Positions 26,194 to 36,261 of a DNA stretch of 64,000 nucleotides are shown one piece after another. Positions within the stretch are counted from its first letter, which is position 1. Every line of letters begins with the position of its first letter. The position numbers and the translations under genes were made by a program. Location: NCBI RefSeq assembly GCF_013093415.1, contig NZ_JABFBC010000002.1, positions 1 through 64,000 of the forward strand. Direction: 5' to 3'. Under the pieces are notes generated by a model, which worked only from the letters and a program-made list of their open reading frames with translations, was not told the origin of the DNA and did not search any database. This DNA is from Halovulum dunhuangense. GTDB lineage: Bacteria; Pseudomonadota; Alphaproteobacteria; Rhodobacterales; Rhodobacteraceae.

Positions 26194-26601
26194 TCAGGCG
26201 CCCAGCGCCCCCGGGCGCTGGAACTGCACACCGTTGATTTCCCAGCCTTCTTCGGTCCGGACCATCTCGTATTCCAGCAGGTGCAACTGCCCCGACTGGT
26301 CGGTCACCAGCACCGTCTGGTACAGCCGACCGGCGCGCTCGGACAATTGCGCGAAGCGCACATCGGCCGGGCGCCAGACCATCGGGTAGCCGTTCATCAC
26401 CATGCGCCCGAAATTCTCGGGCGTGCCGAACAGGCCCTGGATCGACGGGCTCGCGAAATCGAAGGCGGTGACGAAATCATCCGCCTGGAACGCCTCGATC
26501 TGGCCAGAAATGACGCCCTGGATCTCCGTCTCGGCGCTCTGTGCGCCCGCCTGCGCGCCCAGCCCCAGGGCCAGCACCGCTCCGATCAACAGCTTCCGCA
26601 T
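26194..26601 (-). CDS. DUF4864-like secreted protein
   Basis: This 135-residue protein has a signal peptide (MRKLLIGAVLALGLGAQAGAQ) and a small NTF2-like domain: IQGVISGQIEAFQADDFVTAFDFASPSIQ and LHLLEYEMVRTEEGWEINGV. This matches the DUF4864 family of secreted proteins of unknown function. GGGAGCGG precedes the ATG at 26601. It ends 3 nt from the convergent peptidoglycan-binding gene. Confidence 0.8.
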   Translation of the reverse strand: MRKLLIGAVLALGLGAQAGAQSAETEIQGVISGQIEAFQADDFVTAFDFASPSIQGLFGTPENFGRMVMNGYPMVWRPADVRFAQLSERAGRLYQTVLVTDQSGQLHLLEYEMVRTEEGWEINGVQFQRPGALGA

Positions 26602-26670
26602 TTCAACCGCTCCCTGTCCACGTCCGTATCCGGATCCTCTCCGGTTATACGCCGCGGGCAAGGGATCGGT

Positions 26671-28260
26671 TCACGCCCCCCCGGCCAGCCGCCCCTCGAG
26701 CCCCGCCTCGATCAGCGCCACCGTCTCGGGAACCCCGTAAAGCGCGATGAACCCGCCGAAGCGCGGCCCCTGGCTCGCGCCGAGCAGCACCTCGTAGATC
26801 GCCGTGAACCAGTCGCGCAGCGGCTCGAAGCCATGCGCCTTGCCCACGGCAAAGACCACGCTCTGCAACTCCTCGGCATCGGTGCCGCCCTGCCACGCCG
26901 CCAGCCGGTCGCGCAGGTCCTGAAGCGCCGCGCGCTCCTTCTCGTCGGGCAGCCGGTAGACCTTCGCCGGCTTCACGAAATCATGGTAGTAGCGCACCGC
27001 GTATTCCGCCGCCCGGTCCAGACCCGGATGGGTTTCCGGCTCGGCCTGGGCATATTTGCGGATGAAGCCCCACAGCGTCTCCTTGTCCTCGGCCCCCGAG
27101 GCAGATGCCAGGTTCAGCAGCATCGCGAACGGCACCGCCATGTCGCTTTCCGGCGGATTGCCGCCATGGATGTGCCAGACCGGGTTCGCCATCTGCCCGG
27201 CCGCATCCTGGTCGGGATAGGCGCGCAGCTGCTGGTGGTACTCGTCCACCGCCTTGGGGATCACGTCGAAATACATCCGCTTCGCCGTGCGCGGCTTGAG
27301 GAACATGAAATAGCTCAGGCTTTCCGGCGAGGCATAGGTCAGCCACTCGTCGATCGACAGCCCGTTGCCCTTCGACTTCGAGATCTTCTCGCCCTTCTCG
27401 TCGAGAAACAGCTCATAGACGAAATGCTCCGGCGCCCGTCCGCCCAGGATCTCGCAGATCCGGTCATAGATCGCGGTATTGGTGGAATGATCCTTGCCAT
27501 ACATCTCGAAATCTACGTCCAGCGCCGCCCAGCGCGCGCCGAAATCGGGCTTCCACTGCAACTTCACGTTGCCGCCCGTCACCGGCAGCGTCAGTTCCTC
27601 GCCATCCTCGTCGTCGAAGGTGATCGTGCCCGCCTTCGCGTTCACCTCCTTCATGGGGACGTACAGCACCCGCCCCGACTTGGGCGAGATCGGCAGGAAA
27701 CACGAATAGGTCTGCTGCCGCTCTTCCCGCAGGCTCGCCAGCATCACCTCCATGATGGCGTCATATCGCTCGGCCGCGCGCAGAAGGATGTCGTCGAACT
27801 TGCCCGAGCGGTAATACTCGGTCGCGCTGGCGAACTCGTACTCGAAGCCGAAACTGTCCAGGAACCGCCGCAGCATCGCGTTGTTGTGGTGGCCGAAGCT
27901 TTCGAACTTGCCGAACGGGTCGGGCACGTCGGTCAGCGGGCGCTGCAGATGCCCGCGCAGCATGTCCTGCTGCGGCACGTTCTCGGGCACCTTGCGCATC
28001 CCGTCCATGTCGTCGGAAAAGCAGATCAGCCGCGTGGGAATGTCCGACAGCGCCTGGAACGCGCGGCGCACCATCGTGGTGCGCGCCACCTCGCCAAAGG
28101 TGCCGATATGCGGCAGGCCAGAGGGGCCATAGCCCGTCTCGAACAGGACATAACCCTTCTCGGGCGGCGCCTTTTCATACCGTTTGACCAGCTTGCGCGC
28201 CTCCTCGAAAGGCCAGGCCTTCGACGTCATCGCCATCTCGCGCAGCTCGCTCGTGGTCAT
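26671..28260 (-). CDS. lysS: Lysyl-tRNA synthetase, class I
   Basis: This 529-residue class I LysRS has the HIGH-type motif in [13 protein letters not shown] and KISKSKG in the Rossmann fold, followed by the alpha-helix cage domain. Most bacteria use a class II enzyme. Class I is the archaeal type and is well known in alphaproteobacteria such as Rhodobacter. It charges tRNA-Lys with lysine. I chose the ATG at 28260, where AAGGA lies 8 nt upstream; other in-frame ATGs are at 28269 and 28296. Confidence 0.95.
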   Translation of the reverse strand: MTTSELREMAMTSKAWPFEEARKLVKRYEKAPPEKGYVLFETGYGPSGLPHIGTFGEVARTTMVRRAFQALSDIPTRLICFSDDMDGMRKVPENVPQQDMLRGHLQRPLTDVPDPFGKFESFGHHNNAMLRRFLDSFGFEYEFASATEYYRSGKFDDILLRAAERYDAIMEVMLASLREERQQTYSCFLPISPKSGRVLYVPMKEVNAKAGTITFDDEDGEELTLPVTGGNVKLQWKPDFGARWAALDVDFEMYGKDHSTNTAIYDRICEILGGRAPEHFVYELFLDEKGEKISKSKGNGLSIDEWLTYASPESLSYFMFLKPRTAKRMYFDVIPKAVDEYHQQLRAYPDQDAAGQMANPVWHIHGGNPPESDMAVPFAMLLNLASASGAEDKETLWGFIRKYAQAEPETHPGLDRAAEYAVRYYHDFVKPAKVYRLPDEKERAALQDLRDRLAAWQGGTDAEELQSVVFAVGKAHGFEPLRDWFTAIYEVLLGASQGPRFGGFIALYGVPETVALIEAGLEGRLAGGA

Positions 28261-28412
28261 TGTCCGCATCCTTGAAAGGGGGTTTCGGGCCAGCACCTAC
28301 TGCCGGGCGGAAGCAGGGTCAACAGGCCAGCCCCCGCACCCGCCCTTGCGGGGACGCCCCGGCAGGGGTCATATGGGCAAAAATCGCCCCATGGCATCAA
28401 GGGACAGACAGA

Positions 28413-28862
28413 ATGACACCCGAACCGGCCCCGCCCCCTTCCTTCAGCGCCGAGGACGCGCTTGTCGCCGTGATGATCGCCGCCTCCGCCTCGGACGAGG
28501 CGCTCAGCGCGCCCGAGATGATCTGGATCCTGCGCATCGTCGAAAGCCTGCCCGTCTTCGAGAACTACGACCGCGAGCGCATCGCCCAGGTCTCGCGCGC
28601 CGTCTTCGACCTGTTCACCGAGGAAGAGGGCCTCGACGCGCTTTTCGGCCTGGTGCGCGACGCGCTGCCGGAATCGCTGTTCGAGACCGCCTACGCACTG
28701 GCCTGCGACGTGATCGCCGCCGACGGCAAGGCGCGCACCGTCGAATTGCGCCTGCTCGAAGAGATCCGCGAAGAACTGGCCATCGACCGCCTGGCGGCGG
28801 CGGCCATCGAACGCGGCGCCCGCGCCCGCTTTGCCCACCGCAAGGCGCACGGCCTCGCCTGA
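28413..28862 (+). CDS. TerB-like protein
   Basis: This 149-residue, all-helical protein of the TerB/tellurite-resistance superfamily has an acidic motif near each end (SASDEALSAPEMIWI and CDVIAADGKARTVELRLLEEI), the paired acidic sites that bind metal in TerB. Its role is unknown. It precedes the formyl-THF cyclo-ligase by 18 nt and is probably co-transcribed. A second TerB-like gene lies at 54747. Confidence 0.82.
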   Translation: MTPEPAPPPSFSAEDALVAVMIAASASDEALSAPEMIWILRIVESLPVFENYDRERIAQVSRAVFDLFTEEEGLDALFGLVRDALPESLFETAYALACDVIAADGKARTVELRLLEEIREELAIDRLAAAAIERGARARFAHRKAHGLA

Positions 28863-28880
28863 GGAAAGGAACGCCCGCCC

Positions 28881-29561
28881 GTGCCGGACGAGCCCAAGGA
28901 CCAAGCCTCGCCCCCCTGCCTCGCGCATGAGATCGACCCGGCCTATTTCGACCCGCAGGCCACCGATCCGCGGCAGGCAAGCGACGTCGCCCGCTGGCGC
29001 AAGGCCGAGCGCGCGCGCCTGACCGACCTGCGGCGGATGCTCTCGCAGGCCGACCGGGCCGAGGCCGACCGCAAGATCGCCGCCAACCTGCGCGATTTCC
29101 TGCAATCCCGCCTCGGCGCCCTCTCCGGCCGCGTGCTGTCCGCCTACTGGCCGATCAAGGGCGAGCCGGACCTGCGCCCGCTCTTCGACGCGCTGCGCGA
29201 CGAGGGCGTGACCATCGTCCTGCCAGTCGTCGTGCAATCGGCAGCCCCTCTGGAGTTCCGCCGCTGGGACAAGGGCGCGACGCTCATCCGCGGGACCTGG
29301 AACATCCCCGAACCGCCGCCCGAGGCCGAAGTGCTGACCCCGGACGTGGCGCTTGCGCCCGTGGTGGGCTGGGACCGCGCCTGTTTCCGGCTGGGCAATG
29401 GCGGGGGCTATTTCGACCGAACCCTCGCCGCGCTCGATCCGCGCCCGCTCGCCATCGGCATCGGGCTCGAGGCCGCGCGCCTGCCGACCATCTTTCCGCA
29501 GCCGCATGATCTGGCGATGGATGCGATCGTGACCGAGGCGGGCACACACCTGCCCGCCTGA
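28881..29561 (+). CDS. 5-formyltetrahydrofolate cyclo-ligase
   Basis: This 226-residue enzyme of the MTHFS family converts 5-formyl-THF to 5,10-methenyl-THF with ATP. Seen are the N-terminal basic region (WRKAERARLTDLRRMLS), SAYWPIKGEPDLRPL and the nucleotide-binding GNGGGYFDRTL motif near the C-terminus. An extra 35-residue N-terminal tail precedes the usual start. The start is a GTG at 28881 with GAGGAAAGGA upstream. It is the second gene after the TerB-like gene. Confidence 0.92.
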   Translation: MPDEPKDQASPPCLAHEIDPAYFDPQATDPRQASDVARWRKAERARLTDLRRMLSQADRAEADRKIAANLRDFLQSRLGALSGRVLSAYWPIKGEPDLRPLFDALRDEGVTIVLPVVVQSAAPLEFRRWDKGATLIRGTWNIPEPPPEAEVLTPDVALAPVVGWDRACFRLGNGGGYFDRTLAALDPRPLAIGIGLEAARLPTIFPQPHDLAMDAIVTEAGTHLPA

Positions 29562-29570
29562 CGCCCGCCC

Positions 29571-30542
29571 TCAATGCGCGGGCGCGCCGCCGCCCGTCAG
29601 CCGCGCCCAGACGGGCGCAATCAGCTTCGTGCCCAGCGGGATCAGCACCAGCCCCAGCGCCAGGCCGAAGATCCCGTCCATCGCCGCCCTGGCGGCCCAT
29701 TCCACCGCCGCCCCGGCCGCCGGCACCGCATGCGCGGCGGCAAGGGCCACGTCATGGATCAGGTGGCCGGGCCAGCCAAGGCCCAGCTCCTCCAGCCCGT
29801 GAATGATGATCGCGCCGCCCACCCACAGCATCGCCGCCGTGCCGATGACACTCAGCGCCGTCAGGAACCCCGGCATGCCCCTCACGATGCCGCGGCCCAG
29901 CGCCCGTGTCAGCCCCAGCTGGCCGCGGCTGGCCATGTGCAGGCCCACATCGTCGGCCTTCACGATCACCGCGACCCCGCCATAGACCAGCGCGGTGATG
30001 CCCACCGCCACCGCGGCCAGGGTCGCCGCCTCCATCGCGAAGCTGCTCTCGGGGATGTTGGCCAGCGCGATGGTCATGATCTCGGCCGACAGGATGAAAT
30101 CGGTCTTGATCGCGCCCGCGACCTTTTCCTCCTCCAGGTGCAGCGGATCGTCCGGCACCGGCTCGGGCGCGACCTTTTCGTGGGCCGCCGGGAACAGCCG
30201 GTGCGCCACCTTCTCCGCCCCCTCGAAACACAGATAGCCGCCCCCCAGCATCAGAAGCGGCGTGATCGCCCAGGGCGCAAGGGCCGACAGGACCAGCGCC
30301 GCGGGCAACAGGAAGAACAGCTTGTTGCGCAGCGAGCCCCTGGCGATGCGCCACACGATGGGCAATTCGCGGGCCGCCTCGAAGCCGTGGACGTATTTCG
30401 GCGTGACGGCGGCATCGTCGATCACCGCCCCCGCCGCCTTGGCCCCGGCCTTCGCCGCCTGGCCCATCACGTCATCCACCGAGGCCGCCGCCACCTTGGC
30501 GATGGTGGCCACGTCATCCAGAAGACTCAGAAGTCCGCTCAT
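29571..30542 (-). CDS. DUF808 family membrane protein (YedI-like)
   Basis: This 323-residue inner-membrane protein begins MSGLLSLLDDVATIAKVAAASVDDV, diagnostic for the DUF808/YedI family. Several membrane segments follow, with a conserved EEEKVAGAIKTDFILSAEIM loop and GHLIHDVALAAAHAVP near the end. The function is unknown. GGGGAAGCGG precedes the ATG. It ends 9 nt from the convergent cyclo-ligase gene. Confidence 0.9.
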   Translation of the reverse strand: MSGLLSLLDDVATIAKVAAASVDDVMGQAAKAGAKAAGAVIDDAAVTPKYVHGFEAARELPIVWRIARGSLRNKLFFLLPAALVLSALAPWAITPLLMLGGGYLCFEGAEKVAHRLFPAAHEKVAPEPVPDDPLHLEEEKVAGAIKTDFILSAEIMTIALANIPESSFAMEAATLAAVAVGITALVYGGVAVIVKADDVGLHMASRGQLGLTRALGRGIVRGMPGFLTALSVIGTAAMLWVGGAIIIHGLEELGLGWPGHLIHDVALAAAHAVPAAGAAVEWAARAAMDGIFGLALGLVLIPLGTKLIAPVWARLTGGGAPAH

Positions 30543-30769
30543 GGTCCGCTTCCCCGGCAGGTCCCGTTCCCCGAATGGATACCGAAATCCCGACGGTTTC
30601 GATAGCCGGGCCATGTTTCCGGCCGGATCCGCCGACCGATCCCCTGCCGATGCGGCCAAAATCACGCACCGTCATCGCCAAGGCTTGCATTACGACCGCT
30701 GTCTGGCAGTCTCGAACCCGGCCCCGAGGGGCAGGACGGATTAGAATGACCAATGGACAAGAGGACAGG

Positions 30770-31336
30770 ATGCGCATTGCCACCACCACGATCACCCTTG
30801 CCGCGCTGGCGCTTGCCGCCCCCGCGCAGGCCGACGAAGTGACCGATATCCTCGCCAGCGCGCTGGCCGCCTACGAGGAGGGCGACATCGCCTACGCGAT
30901 CGAGGAACTGGATTACGCCAAGCAGCTGATGCAGGGCCTGCAGACCGGCGAGCTGGCGAAATTCCTGCCCGCGGCCCCCGAGGGCTGGACGATGGAGGTC
31001 AACTCCGATGCGAACATGGCGATGTCGATGTTCGGCGGCGGCGGCGCGACCACGCGGGGCGAGTACGAGAACGGCAGCGAGTCCTTCTCCATCACCATCA
31101 TGGTGGACAATCCCATGGTCGTCAGCATGGGCGCCATGCTCAACAACACCGCGATGATGGGCCAGATGGGCAATGTCCGCCGCATGGGCCGCCAGCGCGT
31201 GCTGGAACAGAACGGCGAATTGTCGATGCTGGTCAACAACCGCGTGCTCGTGCAGGGCAGCGGCAGCGATCCCGACCTTATCATGAGCCTGTTCGAGACC
31301 ATCGATCTGGACGCGCTTGGAAGCTTCGGCCAGTAA
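30770..31336 (+). CDS. Secreted protein of unknown function
   Basis: This 188-residue protein has a signal peptide (1-19, ending AQADE). A helical part holds AYEEGDIAYAIEELDYAKQLMQ, and the rest is methionine-rich and probably beta-structured. GAGGACAGG lies directly before the ATG at 30770. I recognise no family with certainty; the N-terminal half resembles small periplasmic proteins of alphaproteobacteria. It stands alone after a divergent DUF808 gene. Confidence 0.7.
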   Translation: MRIATTTITLAALALAAPAQADEVTDILASALAAYEEGDIAYAIEELDYAKQLMQGLQTGELAKFLPAAPEGWTMEVNSDANMAMSMFGGGGATTRGEYENGSESFSITIMVDNPMVVSMGAMLNNTAMMGQMGNVRRMGRQRVLEQNGELSMLVNNRVLVQGSGSDPDLIMSLFETIDLDALGSFGQ

Positions 31337-31620
31337 CCTTTCCCGGATCTCGTCGCGCGTCCGCCCGGGTGGCAGGCCGGGCGCGCGCGGGCCGCACCCC
31401 CTGGCCCGCCTGCATTTCCTGACGCCCATCGGCGGTTTCCCCGGCCCGAACCGGTGCAAGACCGACCATCCGGCAGCCCCGGCCGACAGGGCCGCGCTTC
31501 GTGTCGCCGGCGCGCGGCGGGGCGGCATCGCCGCAGCGGACTTTACCCCGATGCGGCGCTCGACTACCAAGGGCTGCAACCGGCCGCACCAGAGCCGGGA
31601 TCGCCCGAGGGACGCCCCCA

Positions 31621-32694
31621 ATGCGCCTGTCCGACATCACCGGCCCGCGACTGCTGCACATCGCCCTGATCTATGCCGGCGCGCTGAGCCTGGGCGCCAT
31701 CGCCGACAGCATCAACCTGCCGCTGCCGTGGATGATCGGCGCGATGGTGTTCTCGTCTGCCGTGCGGCTGGCCGACTACCCGGTGAACGTGCCCGGGGTG
31801 ACGCGCCCGATGGGGCAGGTGATCGTGTCCTCGGCCGTGGGCATCACCTTTACCGCCGAAGCGCTGGCGACGATGGTGGACCTTGCCATCCCGATGGTGG
31901 CGGCGGCGCTTCTGACGGTGGTCGCGGGCTTCATCGTGGCGGCGGCGCTGATGCGCATGGCGCGGGTGGACGTGGTGACGGCCAGCCTTGCCTCGATCCC
32001 GATGGGGCCGGTGGAATCCGCCACGCTGGCCGAACGCCACGGCGTCGCGCCCGGCCCGGTGGTGCTGGCGCAGACCTTCCGCATCATGGTGCTGGTGCTG
32101 CTGATCCCGCCGATCCTGGTGGCGCTCGACGGCAACATATCGGACCCGACAGAGGCGCTGCGCAACACGCCCTGGACCCCGTCCGGCGCGGCGCTGATGC
32201 TGGTGCTTGCCGTCGTGGGCGCCTTCGCGGGGCGCAAGGTCGGCATCGCCAACCCGTTCTTCGTGGGCCCGCTGGGCGCGGCGGCCATCGGCACCGTCGC
32301 GGGGCTTCCCGTGACAGCCTATCCCTACCCGATGCTGGTGGGGGCGCAGGTGTTCCTGGGCGTCTGGCTGGGCGCCGTGCTGGACCGCGCGCTGATCCGG
32401 CGCGCGGGCAGCTTCGTGCCCGGCGCGGTGGTCGCGTCCTTCATGATCATGGTGCTCTGCGTGGCGCTGGGGCTGGGCCTGACGGCGGTGACGGGGCAGC
32501 CCTGGCAGGTGATGGTGCTGGCCACCGCCCCGGGCAGCGTCACGGAAATGGCGCTGACCGCCAAGGTGCTGCAGGAGGGGATCGCCGTGGTGACCGCCTT
32601 CCATCTGGTGCGCATCTTCATCATCCTGCCCTCGGCCCCGCTGATCATCGGGACCACGGCGAAACTCGCGGACCGCTTCGGCCTCAGACGCTGA
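31621..32694 (+). CDS. AbrB family membrane protein
   Basis: This 357-residue membrane protein of about ten segments belongs to the AbrB (ammonia monooxygenase regulator-like) transporter family. It consists of two repeats, each with the LPLPWMIGAM- or NPFFVGPLGAA-type signature and a SIPMG.VE or APGSVTEM loop. The transport function is presumed. GAGGGACG precedes the ATG. The 284-nt upstream gap holds no gene or repeat I can identify. Confidence 0.85.
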   Translation: MRLSDITGPRLLHIALIYAGALSLGAIADSINLPLPWMIGAMVFSSAVRLADYPVNVPGVTRPMGQVIVSSAVGITFTAEALATMVDLAIPMVAAALLTVVAGFIVAAALMRMARVDVVTASLASIPMGPVESATLAERHGVAPGPVVLAQTFRIMVLVLLIPPILVALDGNISDPTEALRNTPWTPSGAALMLVLAVVGAFAGRKVGIANPFFVGPLGAAAIGTVAGLPVTAYPYPMLVGAQVFLGVWLGAVLDRALIRRAGSFVPGAVVASFMIMVLCVALGLGLTAVTGQPWQVMVLATAPGSVTEMALTAKVLQEGIAVVTAFHLVRIFIILPSAPLIIGTTAKLADRFGLRR

Positions 32695-32727
32695 GGGGCG
32701 CCGAAGCGCCCCCCCGTCAAGGCCCGA

Positions 32728-33963
32728 TCAGGCGTTCCAGGCCCGGTCGCCGGCGGCATCCCGGATCCGGGTCGGCAGGCCGATCCGGTCGAGGATGGCC
32801 AGGAACGGCTTCGGGTCCAGTTCCTCGACATTGCGCATGGTCCCGGCATCCCAGTCGCCTTGCGCAATCAGCATCGCGGCCGCCACGGGGGGCACGCCCG
32901 CGGTATAGGAGATGCCCTGGCTGCCCACTTCCAGATACGCGTCCTTGTGGTCGGCCACGTTGTAGACGAAGACCTCGACCTCCTGCCCGTCCTTCACGCC
33001 CCTGACCAGGTCGCCGATGCAGGTCTTGCCGGTATAGTCCGGGGCAAGCGACGCGGGGTCGGGCAGCACCGCCTTGACGACCTTGAGCGGCACGACCTCC
33101 TGCCCCTCGGCGGTCACGACGGGCTTTTCGGACAGTAGCCCGAGGTTCTTCAGCACGGTGAACACGTTGATGTAATGCGCGCCGAAGCCCATCCAGAAGC
33201 GCACATCGGCCTGCGGGTAGTTCGCGGCCAGCGAATGCACCTCGTCATGGCCGCAGAGATAGGCGCGCTGCGTGCCCACCACCGGCAGGTCCCAGTCGCG
33301 CGGCACCTCGAACATCGCGTTCTCCTGCCAGGCGCCGTCCTGCCAGGAATAGACCGTGCCGGTGAATTCCCGGAAATTGATCTCGGGGTCGAAGTTCGTC
33401 GCGAAATAGCGCCCGTGGCTGCCGGCGTTGATGTCCACGATGTCGATGGAACGCACCTCGTCCATCCCGTCGATGGCCAGCCGCGCATAGGCGTTCACGA
33501 CGCCCGGATCGAAGCCCGCGCCAAGAATGGCGGTCACGCCCTTCTCGGCGCACAGATCGCGCTTCTTCCATTCGTAGTTCGCGTACCAGGGCGGGGTTTC
33601 GCAGATCTTTTCCGGATCCTCGTGGATCGCGGTGTCGATATAGGCGGCGCCGGTCTCGATGCAGGCGTCGAGCACGGTCATGTTGACGAAGGCGGAGCCC
33701 ACATTGATCACGATCTGCGCCCCCGTCTGCCCGATGAGCGCGGCCACCGCGGCGCTGTCCATCGCATCCACCTGGTGCGCCTCGAGCCGGCCCTCGACCT
33801 TCTGCGCGCCCTTTTCGCGCACGGAAGCCAGGATCGCCTCGCATTTCGAAAGTGTCCGGCTGGCGATGTGAATGTCGCCCAGCACGTCGTTGTTCTGCGC
33901 GCATTTGTGCGCCACGACCTGCGCGACGCCGCCGGCGCCAATGATGAGCACGTTCTTCTTCAA
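32728..33963 (-). CDS. Carboxy(nor)spermidine dehydrogenase (saccharopine dehydrogenase family)
   Basis: This 411-residue NADP-dependent enzyme begins LKKNVLIIGAGGVAQVVAHKCAQNN, a Rossmann motif, followed by the saccharopine-dehydrogenase catalytic region. The length and sequence fit the CASDH group, which condenses aspartate semialdehyde with putrescine or diaminopropane to carboxyspermidine or carboxynorspermidine. The start is a TTG at 33963 with AAAGGGGG nine nt upstream. It lies 59 nt downstream of carboxynorspermidine decarboxylase on the same strand. The two form the alternative spermidine route that does not use S-adenosylmethionine. Confidence 0.9.
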   Translation of the reverse strand: MKKNVLIIGAGGVAQVVAHKCAQNNDVLGDIHIASRTLSKCEAILASVREKGAQKVEGRLEAHQVDAMDSAAVAALIGQTGAQIVINVGSAFVNMTVLDACIETGAAYIDTAIHEDPEKICETPPWYANYEWKKRDLCAEKGVTAILGAGFDPGVVNAYARLAIDGMDEVRSIDIVDINAGSHGRYFATNFDPEINFREFTGTVYSWQDGAWQENAMFEVPRDWDLPVVGTQRAYLCGHDEVHSLAANYPQADVRFWMGFGAHYINVFTVLKNLGLLSEKPVVTAEGQEVVPLKVVKAVLPDPASLAPDYTGKTCIGDLVRGVKDGQEVEVFVYNVADHKDAYLEVGSQGISYTAGVPPVAAAMLIAQGDWDAGTMRNVEELDPKPFLAILDRIGLPTRIRDAAGDRAWNA

Positions 33964-34022
33964 CTCAAACGACCCCCTTTGTTCAGGTGATGTTGCGGAA
34001 TGCGGCCCGCGTGGCCGCGGCT

Positions 34023-35117
34023 TCACGACAGGGCTGCCGCGAAATCGTGATAGGTGAAGTCGCGCACCAGCCGGACGCTTCCGTCCAGCTCGCGGATGGC
34101 GATGGCGGGCATCTTCACGCCGTTGAACCAGTTCTTCTTTACCATGGTGTAGCCGGCCGCGTCCTGGATGCTGAGCCGGTCGCCGGGCCTGAGCGCCTGC
34201 GGAAAGCGGAATTCGCCGAAGATGTCGCCGGCAAGGCAGGACTTGCCGCAGATCATCCATTCCTCGGGGCCCTCGTTCGGCAGCACCCTGGCGCTTTCGC
34301 GGTAGATCAGCAGGTCGAGCATGTGCGCCTCGATCGAGCTGTCCACGATGGCCAGGTTCTTGCCGTTGAAAAGCGTGTCGAGCACGGTGACTTCCAGCGT
34401 GGTCGAGTTGGTGATCGCGGCCTCGCCCGGCTCCAGGTAGACCTGCACCTCGTGTTCGCCCGCGAAACGCTTCAGCCGTTCGGCCAGCCGGTCCAGCGGA
34501 TAGCCCGCGCCGGTGAAATGGATCCCGCCGCCCAGGCTGATCCAGCTCATGCGCTTGATGAGCGCGCCGAAACGCTGCTCGATATGGCCCAGCATCTGGT
34601 CGAAGCGGTCGAAATCCGCGTTCTCGCAGTTGTTGTGGAACATGAAGCCGGAAACCAGATCGGCCACCGGCTCGATATCGCGGGGGTCATGCTCTCCCAG
34701 CCGGCTGAAGGGCCGGGCCGGATCGGCCAGGTCGAAGCTGGAGGTGGACACGCCCGGATTGACGCGCAGCCCCCGCACATGCCCGCGCGAGACTTCCTCG
34801 AAGCGGGCAAGCTGGCCCGCGGTGTTGAAGATCACCTTGTCCGAGTTCGCCAGCACCTCGGCGATCTCGTGATCGGCCCAGGCCACCGAATAGGCATGCG
34901 TCTCGCCGGGGAACTTCTCGCGCCCGAGCTTCACCTCGAACAGCGAACTGGAGGTGGTGCCATCCATGTAGTCGCTCATCATGTCGAACACCGACCATGT
35001 GGCGAAGCACTTGAGCGCCAGCAGCGCCCTGGCCCCGGAAACCTCGCGCAGATGGGCGATCTTTTCCATGTTGGGCAGCAGGCGGGACTTGTCGATCAGG
35101 TAATAGGGGGTCTGCAT
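34023..35117 (-). CDS. nspC: Carboxynorspermidine decarboxylase
   Basis: This 364-residue PLP enzyme of the alanine-racemase-fold decarboxylase family has an N-terminal [13 protein letters not shown] and the PLP lysine in LLALKCF (near residue 36). ISLGGGIHF and YLEPGEAAI are further cofactor-binding motifs, and [12 protein letters not shown] carries the catalytic cysteine. It removes CO2 from carboxyspermidine/carboxynorspermidine to give spermidine or norspermidine. It is transcribed ahead of the dehydrogenase. The tRNA-Leu terminator lies between it and the tRNA upstream. Confidence 0.93.
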   Translation of the reverse strand: MQTPYYLIDKSRLLPNMEKIAHLREVSGARALLALKCFATWSVFDMMSDYMDGTTSSSLFEVKLGREKFPGETHAYSVAWADHEIAEVLANSDKVIFNTAGQLARFEEVSRGHVRGLRVNPGVSTSSFDLADPARPFSRLGEHDPRDIEPVADLVSGFMFHNNCENADFDRFDQMLGHIEQRFGALIKRMSWISLGGGIHFTGAGYPLDRLAERLKRFAGEHEVQVYLEPGEAAITNSTTLEVTVLDTLFNGKNLAIVDSSIEAHMLDLLIYRESARVLPNEGPEEWMICGKSCLAGDIFGEFRFPQALRPGDRLSIQDAAGYTMVKKNWFNGVKMPAIAIRELDGSVRLVRDFTYHDFAAALS

Positions 35118-35212
35118 GGCGGGCGGCTCCGATCCTCTCCGGGGGCGGCCCGCTTATTCAAGCCTGGCCGCGCGCGCAAGTCCTTCGGCCCGCCGCGGCA
35201 GGGCCGAAAACG

Positions 35213-35234
35213 AAAAACCGCCCGAGGGCGGTTT
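35213..35234 (-). terminator. Rho-independent terminator of tRNA-Leu
   Basis: Read on the minus strand: AAACCGCCC, a TC loop, GGGCGGTTT and further T residues. A perfect 9-bp GC-rich stem with a T-rich tail sits 30 nt after the tRNA 3' end. It ends the tRNA transcript before nspC. Confidence 0.85.
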
Positions 35235-35264
35235 CGTCAGCACCGGAACCAGGGTTCCGGTCTA

Positions 35265-35351
35265 TGGTGCGGTCGAGAAGACTCGAACTTCCACGGGAGT
35301 TACCCCACAGCGACCTCAACGCTGCGCGTCTACCAATTCCGCCACGACCGC
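35265..35351 (-). tRNA. tRNA-Leu (anticodon GAG)
   Basis: An 87-nt class II tRNA with encoded CCA. The acceptor arm GCGGTCG pairs with CGACCGC, the D arm is GGCGGAATTGGTAGACGC, the anticodon stem-loop is CAGCG-TTGAGGT-CGCTG (anticodon GAG, reads CUC/CUU), a long variable arm follows, and the T loop is TTCGAGT. It stands alone with its own terminator. Confidence 0.95.
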
Positions 35352-35457
35352 AAGGATTGGTGCGGCTGCACATAACAAGTCCGTTTGGGGTTGTGAAGCG
35401 CCGATCGACTTCATAGGACGAAAAAAAATCGACCCCCCGCCCATCCCGAGGAACGCG

Positions 35458-36114
35458 ATGCCCGAATGGAAGATCAGCCCAGGCCTGACGCCCTATCCGG
35501 CGGCCCTGGAAGAGATGGAAACCCGGGTCGCGGGCATCCTCGAGGGCCGCGCCGACGAGCTTGTCTGGCTGCTCGAGCACCCGCCGCTCTACACCGCCGG
35601 GACCAGCGCGCGCGCCGGGGATCTGCTGACCCCGGACCGCTTTCCGGTGTTCCAGTCGCGGCGCGGGGGCGAATACACCTATCACGGGCCGGGCCAGCGC
35701 ATCGCCTATGCCATGCTGGACCTGAACCGGCGCGGCCGCGACGTGCGCCGCTATGTCTGGCACCTGGAGGAATGGGTGATCCGCACGCTGGCCGAGTTCA
35801 ACGTCCGCGGCGAGCGGCGCGAGGGACGCGTCGGGGTCTGGGTGGTGCGCCCCGACCGCCCGCCCCTGCCCGATGGCAGCCCCGCCGAGGACAAGATCGC
35901 CGCGATCGGCGTGCGGATCCGGCGCTGGGTGACGTTCCACGGCATTTCGCTGAATGTCGAGCCGGACCTGTCGCATTACGCGGGGATCGTGCCCTGCGGG
36001 ATTTCCGAACATGGCGTGACCAGCCTTGTCGACCTGGGCCTGCCGGTCAGCATGCAGGATGTCGATCTTGCACTCATGAGGTCATTCGCATCCGTATTCG
36101 AAGACAATAAATAA
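35458..36114 (+). CDS. lipB: Octanoyltransferase LipB
   Basis: This 218-residue cytosolic enzyme moves octanoate from acyl-carrier protein onto the lipoyl domains of 2-oxoacid dehydrogenases. Family motifs are [13 protein letters not shown], the lysine in [20 protein letters not shown] and the catalytic cysteine in [11 protein letters not shown]. An insertion around residues 125-140 ([14 protein letters not shown]) is common in alphaproteobacterial LipB. GAGGA precedes the ATG. The 3' end is followed by an AT-rich 36115-36150 stretch. Confidence 0.95.
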   Translation: MPEWKISPGLTPYPAALEEMETRVAGILEGRADELVWLLEHPPLYTAGTSARAGDLLTPDRFPVFQSRRGGEYTYHGPGQRIAYAMLDLNRRGRDVRRYVWHLEEWVIRTLAEFNVRGERREGRVGVWVVRPDRPPLPDGSPAEDKIAAIGVRIRRWVTFHGISLNVEPDLSHYAGIVPCGISEHGVTSLVDLGLPVSMQDVDLALMRSFASVFEDNK

Positions 36115-36261
36115 GTCGTTGTCACAACTATACTCTTGCGCTTAGCCTTTCAGGCCTGCGCTGTCCTGTCTGATCGGCGCGGATTTGTCTGCGGACGGAC
36201 CCGGCGCCATGCGGCTCCTCCGCCACAACAGGAAGAGGTGCGCGCGCACCCAGGAGGACCC

